Part shown: piece after piece, positions 6,103-12,470 of the stretch
Layout: the number at the start of each line of letters is the position of its first letter
Numbering within the stretch: the stretch's first letter is position 1
Assembly: GCA_045629725.1 (NCBI GenBank)
Contig: JAZQRT010000073.1
Span: 1 to 12,489, forward strand
Direction of reading: 5' to 3'
Length of the DNA stretch: 12,489 nt
DNA from: SIG714 sp045629725
GTDB lineage: Bacteria > Bacillota > Clostridia > Oscillospirales > CAG-272
Made by a program: the position numbers and the translations under genes
Notes under the pieces: generated by a model
What the model was told of the DNA's origin: nothing
Database searches by the model: none
Seen by the model: the letters and a program-made list of their open reading frames with translations, nothing else

Positions 6103-8625
6103 TTATTTTGCTACAACGCTTGAAGAAAACGTACCTATTTCATATTCGGTCACGTTCGTGATTGACAGAGTGTAAAGCGCTGAACTGCTGCTTACTGTAT
6201 AAAGCTTGTCATTAAGCTTTACGCGGCGCGTTAAGGTAAGCTCGGTAAAGTCAACCTCAACAGTCTTGCCATTTGAAGTAAGCTTGATTTTAAGATCGGG
6301 TAGCTTTGGACCCGTTTCTCTCTTTAAGACGATAGCAACGGTCTTTCCGTCCGTATATACCTCAATATCCTCTGTATCAGAGAGAAGCAACGAGGTGTAG
6401 TTTATCTGTTCTCCATAGTAAACTGCGTAGGTTGGATCACCCATCGTTACCGTAGTGCCGTTTGAACCGTATACTTTTTTGTTGGCGTAGGTATTGACCG
6501 TATTGGCAATTGCGCCCGAGGTGAACTCCTCTGCGTTTACTTTTGTACCGTGTTTTTTGGAGAAGTTTGAGCCCATTACATAACCTGAATTTTGATATTT
6601 GAAGTTACTGCTGTAATATGCGAGGGTGCCGATCTTCTGATTTGATACCGTTTGAGTATTTACGTTTGCATAGCAGTTGATAATCTCGGAGGAATCGCCG
6701 TAGCCTATAAGTCCTCCTGCGGAATCTCCGCCCATGACAGAGGAGGTATCCGCTATACATTGCTTGAATTTTATTTGAGATGCTGAGCTTGTAGAGCCTG
6801 CGATCGCTCCTGCCGAAGCGGTATTTGAGGTAACAGAGGCTCCGGTAACGAGTACCCACTCAATTTTTATATACGAACCGCTGCCGACTGCACCAAACAA
6901 AGCACCTGCATTCTTTTCTGCTTCAATAGAAGGTGAAATCAGTGAAAGCATTGAGATATTTGCGGCATTTGCGATAACGCCGAACAATCCGCCTTCCTCT
7001 GTGCTGACCACCTTTAAATTTGAGATGGAATGACCGTCACCGTTAAACGTTCCGCTGAAGGGGCGATCCTTGCTTCCGATAGGAGTAAAAGCCTCGTCCT
7101 TGAGATCAATATCCGATGTGAGCCTCAGGGAGTCGCGTCCGCTGAGAAGTCCCGCATTCAGATTTATTTGGTACCATTTCAAGTGATCTGCCAAGGCGAT
7201 CTCCCAAACTCCGTCTTTAAGATTGGGACGGTATTTTGATGCTTCATTAAGGCTTTTTATTGTTTCACCGCAAGCGGAGCAGGTAGAAATTCTGTATCCT
7301 TCAAGGTATTCGGAGGGGGAAACGTCAACGTGCTCAAATATATGCTCCTCCTCAGAGCTGCTTGAGAGGATTTTTCCGCAATCAAGACATACCTTTCTTC
7401 CGCAAGAATATTCCTTTACGTTGATATGCTCTGTGACCTCGTGAGCCAAAAGAGGATAGCTTCCGCCGCTTGATACAAATTTATTGCCTTCCTCGGATTT
7501 CGGATAAGAGGTTACGGTGGAGATCAGGTCTTTAACGGTTTTGCTTAACGTCACGTTTTCTTCCACTATGTTCTTTGTTGCTGTACCGACAAGAAAGGCT
7601 GCGTTTTTTACTGTAACGGCAGTGGTTTCCGAGTGGGAATATGCGATCTGATAAGCATTTTCGGAGTTTGCGGTGTTTTGTACGGTACCTGCGTTATATA
7701 CGTTGGAGATCGTCCGTTTGCCCGCGGGAGAATTAAAGCTTGCACCGCCGACAATACCTGCAGCCACACCGTTATTACCGCTCATGGTGACAGTGCCTCT
7801 GTTGTAACAGAAATCAACTGTCAGTGTTGAAGAACTGTTTTCATGAAACTCACCGACAATACCGCCGCTTCGCCAATCAGATGCGGATATATCGCCGTAG
7901 TTGGCAGATCCTGTAATCATAAGACTGCCCGATCTTGAGCCCGATTCGGAGGCAGAAACAGTGTAAAATCCACCTGCACTTAAATTTTTTGCCGTAACTG
8001 ATGCGAAATTTATGCTGTTTTTAATTGTAATTTTTGATGAACCGTCGGGCGATAGAGCAAAGAAGCCTGCCGCGGGATTGCCTGTAACACTGCCGTATAT
8101 TTTCGTGTTGGTAACAGTAATGCTTCCGCTCGGTATGTAGGAGGTAATTCCCGATGTCTTACCGTCACCCTTGACGTTGGCATAGATCACGGTGTTGTCG
8201 ATAACGGCACCGCTTTTCATCGTACCTGCAATTACACCTACGGAAAAACCGCCGCCTGTGGATGAAACGCTGATGGGAGCATCTTCGCTTCCAAAGGTTA
8301 TGTTCTTCAGAGTACCGCAAAATCCGTTTGCGAAGATACCGATGTCACCGTTTTGTGCTTTGATCGTAATTCCGAGAAGCGAATGACCGTTACCATCGAG
8401 AATTCCCTTGAATTCCTTGGTATAAATGTTTCGATTGTAGGTGTTTTTTGAGAAATCAATATCGTTGTTAAGATAATATACACCGTCGTCCTTCATGTTG
8501 ATAAAATCTGCAACTGTGGATACGGGTGTTCCCATTGGTGTATCATCGTTAGCACCAACAGTATAAGTACCAAACATATTAAGCATCATCATGATCGTTA
8601 GAGTAATTGCAATTAACCTTTTCAT
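6103..8625 (-). CDS. Secreted GLUG/beta-helix-like surface protein with internal duplication
   Basis: An 840-residue protein with a signal peptide (MKRLIAITLTIMMMLNMFG, likely cut near A25). Two similar halves are visible. Each opens with a DIDF/DIDL strand and a FxG-x-x-xGxGHS motif (residues 72-82 and 523-532), then runs into glycine- and small-residue-rich repeats. The clearest, GGLIGYGDSSEIINCYANV (637-655) and GIVGEF...CYNRGTV (255-279), resemble the GLUG motif and suggest a right-handed beta-helix or related solenoid. A Cys-rich linker at about 405-455 (CxxxxCxxC, then CxxC) separates the halves. The C-terminus is beta-rich, with no sortase motif or membrane anchor, so release or non-covalent attachment is likely. 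It is the last gene of the operon, starting 14 bp after the glycosidase stop with GGGAG at 8633-8637. A role in glycan or surface binding is plausible; no catalytic residues were recognised. A TTG at 8646 is rejected as the start. Confidence 0.8.
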   Translation of the reverse strand: MKRLIAITLTIMMMLNMFGTYTVGANDDTPMGTPVSTVADFINMKDDGVYYLNNDIDFSKNTYNRNIYTKEFKGILDGNGHSLLGITIKAQNGDIGIFANGFCGTLKNITFGSEDAPISVSSTGGGFSVGVIAGTMKSGAVIDNTVIYANVKGDGKTSGITSYIPSGSITVTNTKIYGSVTGNPAAGFFALSPDGSSKITIKNSINFASVTAKNLSAGGFYTVSASESGSRSGSLMITGSANYGDISASDWRSGGIVGEFHENSSSTLTVDFCYNRGTVTMSGNNGVAAGIVGGASFNSPAGKRTISNVYNAGTVQNTANSENAYQIAYSHSETTAVTVKNAAFLVGTATKNIVEENVTLSKTVKDLISTVTSYPKSEEGNKFVSSGGSYPLLAHEVTEHINVKEYSCGRKVCLDCGKILSSSSEEEHIFEHVDVSPSEYLEGYRISTCSACGETIKSLNEASKYRPNLKDGVWEIALADHLKWYQINLNAGLLSGRDSLRLTSDIDLKDEAFTPIGSKDRPFSGTFNGDGHSISNLKVVSTEEGGLFGVIANAANISMLSLISPSIEAEKNAGALFGAVGSGSYIKIEWVLVTGASVTSNTASAGAIAGSTSSASQIKFKQCIADTSSVMGGDSAGGLIGYGDSSEIINCYANVNTQTVSNQKIGTLAYYSSNFKYQNSGYVMGSNFSKKHGTKVNAEEFTSGAIANTVNTYANKKVYGSNGTTVTMGDPTYAVYYGEQINYTSLLLSDTEDIEVYTDGKTVAIVLKRETGPKLPDLKIKLTSNGKTVEVDFTELTLTRRVKLNDKLYTVSSSSALYTLSITNVTEYEIGTFSSSVVAK

Positions 8626-8639
8626 AGTATTTCTCCCAA

Positions 8640-10301
8640 TTAGCAAACGGAAAGAATAATACGGTAATTGCCTTCGGTGGTTGTATTGAATGTTGCCTCT
8701 GAAGCGTTATTTCCTCCGCGAACGATTACGATATCAAAGGTTGCACTGCCAACCTTGAAGCCACTGACGGTTGCTTCGTTAACTCCTTCGGGAAGGTATG
8801 GAGTAAACTTTACTGTGTCGGAGCTAATATCTGCTCCCAAGAGTTCGTAGTAAATGAGAGAAAGATAGCCTGTGGCACTCCATGTCTGGTGCTGGCAGGA
8901 GGTGTGCATGGTAACGGTGGAGGAACCAACCTCCTGAAGACCTCCATAGGGAGCGCCTGTGTCGGGGTGATAGATCTCGTAGAACTGTTTGTCGCGTACT
9001 GCTTTGTCAGCCATCAAAAACAGCTCGTATTCATAACCGTAGTAGTAACCGTACTGTGAGCAAGCGCGTGCCCAGAAAGCTTGACCGTGGGGCCAAATAA
9101 CACCGGCGTGTCTGCCGTAACCGTCAAGATCAAGATAACGGTCAAAGCTCGGCCATACGATACCAATGCCGTTTTCGGTTACTTGTGTGTTCTGCAAAAC
9201 AAGTGCAGCCTGTCTTTCGTCTGCAATTCCAAACATCAAAACGAATCCAAGACCGATCGCCTCCTGATAATCACATTCGTAGGCGAGGTAGTCAAAACTA
9301 CCCTTTTCCTCATTCCAGAAAGCCTTGTTGATGGCAGATTTCATAGCATCAGCCTTTTTGAGTGCATCTTCCGAATCAATTCCGAGAGCCTTGTTTAATC
9401 TTGCAAGAATAACGTATGCCTGATAGTAACAGCAGTTGGTGGAAAGCGCCTTCATGGGAAGACCGACTCCGGGGTACGTACCCTTTTCGGTGTTGTTGGG
9501 ATTGCCAAGCCAACCCATGACGTTGGAGTTAGGTGCGCCGATCGCATATTTGTCGGGATAAGCGGCAATACCGTCGCCGTAAACCGCGCCGCCGCGGAAA
9601 AGTCCGTCCTTCTCATCATATTCGGTGCGTTCATAATAACTGAGTGAATTTGCAATAGCATTTTGTGCGATCTTGGCAAAATCCATATCGTGAGTTACGT
9701 TGATATATTGCTCAGCACCGATTGCCCATATAATTGCGTCCCAATATTCTCCGTCGATCTTATAGGAGCTGCTTCCTGTTTTTTTCAAGACCGAAAGAAG
9801 GGTGTTTTTTGCAACGTCGGGACTTGTGAGTGCCACGGAGTTCCATACGTTGATGGAAGTATCACGAGTCCAGGGGGTATTGTAGTCCGCTCCTGCCATA
9901 ATGCAGGGAACGCTTTCGGTAAGCAGACCCGCTTTGTAGTTTTTTATATTGCCGCTAATGTCGGAAATGGCAATTTTATAAGCTTTTGTCAATGTTTCGT
10001 TGTCGCAAGAAAAATAGATCATGTTTTTATACTCCTTGTAATTGTTTTTTATGACGGTGTTGCAAATTGTACAGTAGCTTCCGCTTGCAGAAAGTGTATG
10101 CTCTGAACAAATCGGAGGCTGGGTGGTTTCGGGAGAGGGGGTGATTGTATTTTCGGTACTTTCTCCTTCTGTGAGAGCTTCTGAGGTTTCCGGATTCGGC
10201 GTTGGCAATAACGTTGTGACCGTGCCGTTTTGGCAAGATACAGAAAAAAGCATTGCAAACAGCAGGAGAATCGCAGATATCGGTTTAAATAGACGTTTCA
10301 T
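8640..10301 (-). CDS. Lipoprotein six-hairpin (alpha/alpha) glycoside hydrolase, family unassigned
   Basis: A 553-residue protein. Residues 1-23 are a lipoprotein signal ending SVSC (C23 lipidated), followed by a Thr/Pro/Ser-rich linker to about 63, then a small Cys-containing segment (C65, C77xxC80) and an (alpha/alpha)6-barrel from about 95 to 490. Motifs typical of glycogen-debranching/GH63-like six-hairpin enzymes are TPWTRDTS (D147, candidate acid), EYWDAIIW (185-192), IWPHGQAFWARA (402-413), GLQEVGS (E457, candidate base) and HQTWSATGYL (W474). A short beta-rich tail follows. It should sit on the outer face of the membrane and hydrolyse an alpha-linked glycan; the substrate is unknown. 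The ATG overlaps the AraC stop (ATGA), and its AAAAGGAGAT site lies inside the AraC coding end, implying translational coupling. The next gene starts 14 bp downstream. The residue roles are analogies, not proven. Confidence 0.85.
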   Translation of the reverse strand: MKRLFKPISAILLLFAMLFSVSCQNGTVTTLLPTPNPETSEALTEGESTENTITPSPETTQPPICSEHTLSASGSYCTICNTVIKNNYKEYKNMIYFSCDNETLTKAYKIAISDISGNIKNYKAGLLTESVPCIMAGADYNTPWTRDTSINVWNSVALTSPDVAKNTLLSVLKKTGSSSYKIDGEYWDAIIWAIGAEQYINVTHDMDFAKIAQNAIANSLSYYERTEYDEKDGLFRGGAVYGDGIAAYPDKYAIGAPNSNVMGWLGNPNNTEKGTYPGVGLPMKALSTNCCYYQAYVILARLNKALGIDSEDALKKADAMKSAINKAFWNEEKGSFDYLAYECDYQEAIGLGFVLMFGIADERQAALVLQNTQVTENGIGIVWPSFDRYLDLDGYGRHAGVIWPHGQAFWARACSQYGYYYGYEYELFLMADKAVRDKQFYEIYHPDTGAPYGGLQEVGSSTVTMHTSCQHQTWSATGYLSLIYYELLGADISSDTVKFTPYLPEGVNEATVSGFKVGSATFDIVIVRGGNNASEATFNTTTEGNYRIILSVC

Positions 10302-11134
10302 TCATTTTGATCTCCTTTTTTATTAAATTGTTTATTAATATGCGCAGAGGGTGAAACACCTATCATACGCTTATATGTGCGGCAAAAGTAGGGAGCGCTT
10401 TGGAAACCGACCATAAATGACACTTCCCCAACGGGATATCCCTTCAAAAGAAGCTCACGCGCCTTCCTGCAGCGAACGTAAAGAAGGTTCTCCGTCAGAG
10501 ATTTACCTGTAACGCTGCTGATTACGTGGCAAAGATAGCTGCGGCTAAAACCAAGATATTTGGCAAGCCTTTCGCCGCTGAAATCCTCGGCATAATGGAA
10601 TTCCATGTATTGAAGTGCGTTTTTTGTTATCTCCATTGCGCGGTCTGTCTGCGGGGATGGTGTTTTTTGTGTTCCGTGTCCGTGTTCGCGATATAAAAGA
10701 GAATACATAAGAATGATCTTTGCACGAATACAGCTTTTATAATAGGGAGGTTTTTCTTTGAATTCCCGTATAACGTCAAGAAATATCCGTCGGATCTCGG
10801 AGCTTGTTACCAATGAATCACAGTTCACTGACGCGTGGTCGATCCCGCAAGAGGAAAGTATTGAATTGTCGGGAATAAGACAGTAGAAAGAAGCGTCACT
10901 GTTTAAAGGATAAAAAGAATGTGGAATCTGAGGAGCAATGGTCACAATATCGCCTTCGTTGTATATTTCAATTTTATCATTGGTGCGTATTTCAACCGTT
11001 CCTTTTACAAGGTATATCCATTCTCTGGTTTCATGCCAGTGCAATTCGTATCTGGGACCGCCCGATGTATGTATCTGATAATTGAAAAAAACGGGTAACT
11101 CTTGATCAGCATGTTCATGACGTTCAAAAAACAT
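10298..11134 (-). CDS. AraC family transcriptional regulator with N-terminal cupin sensor
   Basis: A 278-residue regulator with the standard two-part layout. The N-terminal cupin-like domain (about 10-90) has the LHWHE signature (H32, H34) and PQIPHSFYP (H72), as in sugar-sensing AraC proteins. The C-terminal domain (about 170-268) has two helix-turn-helix units: GERLAKYLGFSRSYLCHVIS, and VGEVSFMVGFQSAPYFCRTYKR followed by the usual GVSPSAH. It is the first gene of the operon and its stop overlaps the start of the six-hairpin glycosidase gene, so it probably controls that enzyme and the GLUG protein, and may autoregulate. The ATG at 11134 has only a weak GAG-rich site upstream, while the operon promoter is well formed (11168-11196). 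The inducer is unknown. Confidence 0.93.
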   Translation of the reverse strand: MFFERHEHADQELPVFFNYQIHTSGGPRYELHWHETREWIYLVKGTVEIRTNDKIEIYNEGDIVTIAPQIPHSFYPLNSDASFYCLIPDNSILSSCGIDHASVNCDSLVTSSEIRRIFLDVIREFKEKPPYYKSCIRAKIILMYSLLYREHGHGTQKTPSPQTDRAMEITKNALQYMEFHYAEDFSGERLAKYLGFSRSYLCHVISSVTGKSLTENLLYVRCRKARELLLKGYPVGEVSFMVGFQSAPYFCRTYKRMIGVSPSAHINKQFNKKGDQNE

Positions 11135-11167
11135 TTTTTATCTCGCTCACTTTTATTTATTATGTAT

Positions 11168-11196
11168 AGTTTATCACGGTTTTACCTTTGAGTCAA
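11168..11196 (-). promoter_or_regulatory. Promoter of the AraC-glycosidase-GLUG operon
   Basis: On the minus strand, -35 TTGACT (11191-11196), a 17-bp spacer and -10 TAAACT (11168-11173), about 33 bp before the AraC ATG. The -10 matches the consensus at only 4 of 6 positions, as expected for an activator-dependent promoter. Candidate activator repeats lie directly upstream at 11204-11238. Confidence 0.7.
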
Positions 11197-11203
11197 TAGA
11201 GTT

Positions 11204-11238
11204 ATTGCTGAACATTTGCACCGGATTGCTTTTTTGCA
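11204..11238 (-). promoter_or_regulatory. Candidate AraC-type operator: direct repeats two helical turns apart
   Basis: Read on the minus strand, TGCAAA is followed by AGCAAT twice. The AGCAAT copies (11225-11230 and 11204-11209) are exactly 21 bp apart and the TGCAAA copies (11233-11238 and 11215-11220) 18 bp apart. The nearer copy ends 7 bp from the -35 box. AraC-family activators often bind two direct half-sites about 21 bp apart beside the -35, so this fits autoregulation. The elements are short and AT-rich, so chance is possible. Confidence 0.4.
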
Positions 11239-11297
11239 TGATTTTGTTATGTTTTGTATATTCATTGTTGAAGCGGAGCTTTGATTAAAATGAAAAT

Positions 11298-11334
11298 GGA
11301 CACATCATAAGGAAAAATCCAAAATGATGTGTCC
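11298..11334 (-). terminator. Hairpin terminator of the orphan lipoprotein gene (hairpin family copy 3)
   Basis: GGACACATCA (11298-11307) pairs perfectly with TGATGTGTCC (11325-11334). Inside, GGA (11311-11313) can pair with TCC (11318-11320) around an AAAA loop. It lies 21 bp after the lipoprotein stop at 11356, and on the minus strand is followed by a broken T-rich stretch, weaker than in copies 1 and 2. The plus-strand side is also T-rich. Confidence 0.72.
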
Positions 11335-11355
11335 GATTATTTTGATTTAAAATAT

Positions 11356-12123
11356 TTAATTCTCTTGATAGGTAATTTGAATTAAACCAAGCGTTTCAGC
11401 CTCAAAAAATCCGTCCCCGAAATACAGACCAATGCTTCTTTTTATGTTTTTGTTTCCAAGCTTTTCGTCATTTACCTCATATTCCTCGGTGAAACTTATT
11501 ACATAAGGGTAAGCGTATTCCGCAGGTGTTCTTGTGCGGTTAAAATCATTCAGTATAAGGTGCGAGGTTTCATTTTTAAAAAGCGTCATTATTGTGTTGT
11601 ATTCTTCGGTGTAGTCTTCAAAGCCTTCGTCGGGAATGAAATCCTTATCAATATCCAAATCTGTCCCCAGCTTTTTTAACGCGCTTTCAATGGTATCCTC
11701 AAAGTTTATTCCGCAGGGCAGAGAAATTCCCTCTAAGGGACAGTTGACCCGGAATATGTAGGTTTCTTCCGTACTGCCGTCCTCCAAGGTTTCACAATTA
11801 GCTGAAATATAAAAGCCATTATCGCCAACTAAATGGGAGGCGTTGCAAATAAAGCCGTATCTGTCATCGCTTGAATACGAATTTACAGGCTCGATATCGG
11901 TGAGCTTTTTACCGTCAAGTGAAAATTTATCGACATTTTTTAAGAATTTGATTTCACCCATATTGTAGACGTATCCCTCAAGATCGAGATAGTACTTGAA
12001 TTCATTTACGCTTGAAATGAGGTTTTGTGAGGGGGGTGTATAAACAGGATCAACGGAAGGAGCACAAGAGGAAAGCGAACACAAAAACACCAATACCAAA
12101 AACATTGAAAAGATCTTTTGCAT
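11356..12123 (-). CDS. Hypothetical lipoprotein of unknown function
   Basis: A 255-residue protein not recognised as any known family. It begins with a lipoprotein signal peptide whose lipobox is LSSC, with C20 as the expected lipidated cysteine, followed by a short Pro/Ser-rich linker. The mature part is acidic, mixed alpha/beta in appearance, and has cysteines at 93, 110, 128 and 137 that might form disulfides. A segment reading FEDTIESALKKLG (141-153) resembles the short helical repeat in small outer-surface proteins, but this is not diagnostic. The frame is open up to 12234, but the ATG at 12123 is chosen because it has an AGAAAGGAGTT site 7 bp upstream, starts the signal peptide, and lies downstream of a promoter (12149-12177). 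It forms a single-gene unit upstream of the AraC operon, with its own terminator at 11298-11334. Confidence 0.8.
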   Translation of the reverse strand: MQKIFSMFLVLVFLCSLSSCAPSVDPVYTPPSQNLISSVNEFKYYLDLEGYVYNMGEIKFLKNVDKFSLDGKKLTDIEPVNSYSSDDRYGFICNASHLVGDNGFYISANCETLEDGSTEETYIFRVNCPLEGISLPCGINFEDTIESALKKLGTDLDIDKDFIPDEGFEDYTEEYNTIMTLFKNETSHLILNDFNRTRTPAEYAYPYVISFTEEYEVNDEKLGNKNIKRSIGLYFGDGFFEAETLGLIQITYQEN

Positions 12124-12148
12124 AAGAACAACTCCTTTCTGTATAATA

Positions 12149-12177
12149 ACTATACCATAAAATACGAAAAAAGTCAA
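12149..12177 (-). promoter_or_regulatory. Sigma-A-type promoter for the orphan lipoprotein gene
   Basis: On the minus strand, -35 TTGACT (12172-12177), a 17-bp spacer and -10 TATAGT (12149-12154). Transcription should start near 12142, leaving a leader of about 20 nt before the ATG at 12123. This rules out translation from the upstream end of the longer open frame (12234), at least from this promoter. Confidence 0.8.
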
Positions 12178-12288
12178 GAAAAGGTACAGAGCAGATAAAA
12201 GAGCTCTCAAATGCAGTGTGTAAAGGCATATCATTTGTTATAAAAAACACTTTGGCGACGTTTTTTCTACCAATAGTGTAGTTGACTG

Positions 12289-12298
12289 CCGTAAACGG
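12289..12298. promoter_or_regulatory. Short palindrome CCGTAAACGG, possible operator
   Basis: A perfect 4-bp dyad with an AA centre ends 3 bp before the -35 box of the right-edge plus-strand promoter. Its core, GTAAACG, is partly like LacI-family operators, including catabolite-responsive cre sites, but the outer bases do not fit. The remaining intergenic DNA between the lipoprotein promoter and this point (12178-12288) holds nothing else that I recognise. Confidence 0.25.
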
Positions 12299-12301
12299 TT
12301 G

Positions 12302-12330
12302 TTGATTTTAAAAAATATTTATGGTATATT
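12302..12330 (+). promoter_or_regulatory. Sigma-A-type promoter at the right edge, reading rightward
   Basis: On the plus strand, -35 TTGATT (12302-12307), a 17-bp spacer and -10 TATATT (12325-12330). It is the only promoter in the window with no long gene behind it: what follows is an 18-codon ORF at 12381 and then the start of a terminator-like hairpin at 12471. Confidence 0.6.
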
Positions 12331-12380
12331 TAATACAGACGAAGGCGCCTCGTACTTTTATAGTCAGGAGTATTGATAAA

Positions 12381-12437
12381 GTGAAATCAATGCCGGGAAT
12401 CGAATATCCTTTTGGAGGCGTTGATTTTGAAGATTGA
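12381..12437 (+). CDS. Candidate microprotein ORF (18 codons)
   Basis: A small open frame starting GTG at 12381 (or ATG at 12390, giving 15 residues) encodes (M)KSMPGIEYPFGGVDFED and stops with TGA at 12435-12437. An AGGAG lies at 12366-12370, 10 bases before the GTG. The frame follows a plausible promoter (12302-12330) and is followed within about 35 bp by the left arm of the hairpin that ends other transcription units here. The peptide is acidic and rich in Gly and Pro, with no signal peptide or helix-forming stretch, and is not recognised. ATTGAT (12372-12377) can pair with ATCAAT (12386-12391), placing the GTG in the loop and possibly affecting initiation. The transcript could equally be a non-coding RNA. 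The call rests on context rather than homology. Confidence 0.35.
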   Translation: MKSMPGIEYPFGGVDFED

Positions 12438-12470
12438 CACAATGCTTTGAATAAATAACCACTAAAAAAT

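Noticed and set aside
8626..8646. TTG start at 8646 for the GLUG protein, overlapping the glycosidase stop
   Set aside because: The GGGAG site at 8633-8637 is correctly placed for the ATG at 8625, which begins a normal signal peptide.
9663..10106. A 147-codon plus-strand frame inside the glycosidase gene
   Set aside because: Antisense to a barrel with clear motifs and a lipoprotein signal; no start signals of its own.
12124..12234. Longer start for the orphan lipoprotein (ATG at 12234)
   Set aside because: The extension contains the promoter for this gene (12149-12177), lacks a good ribosome binding site, and would bury the lipoprotein signal inside the protein.
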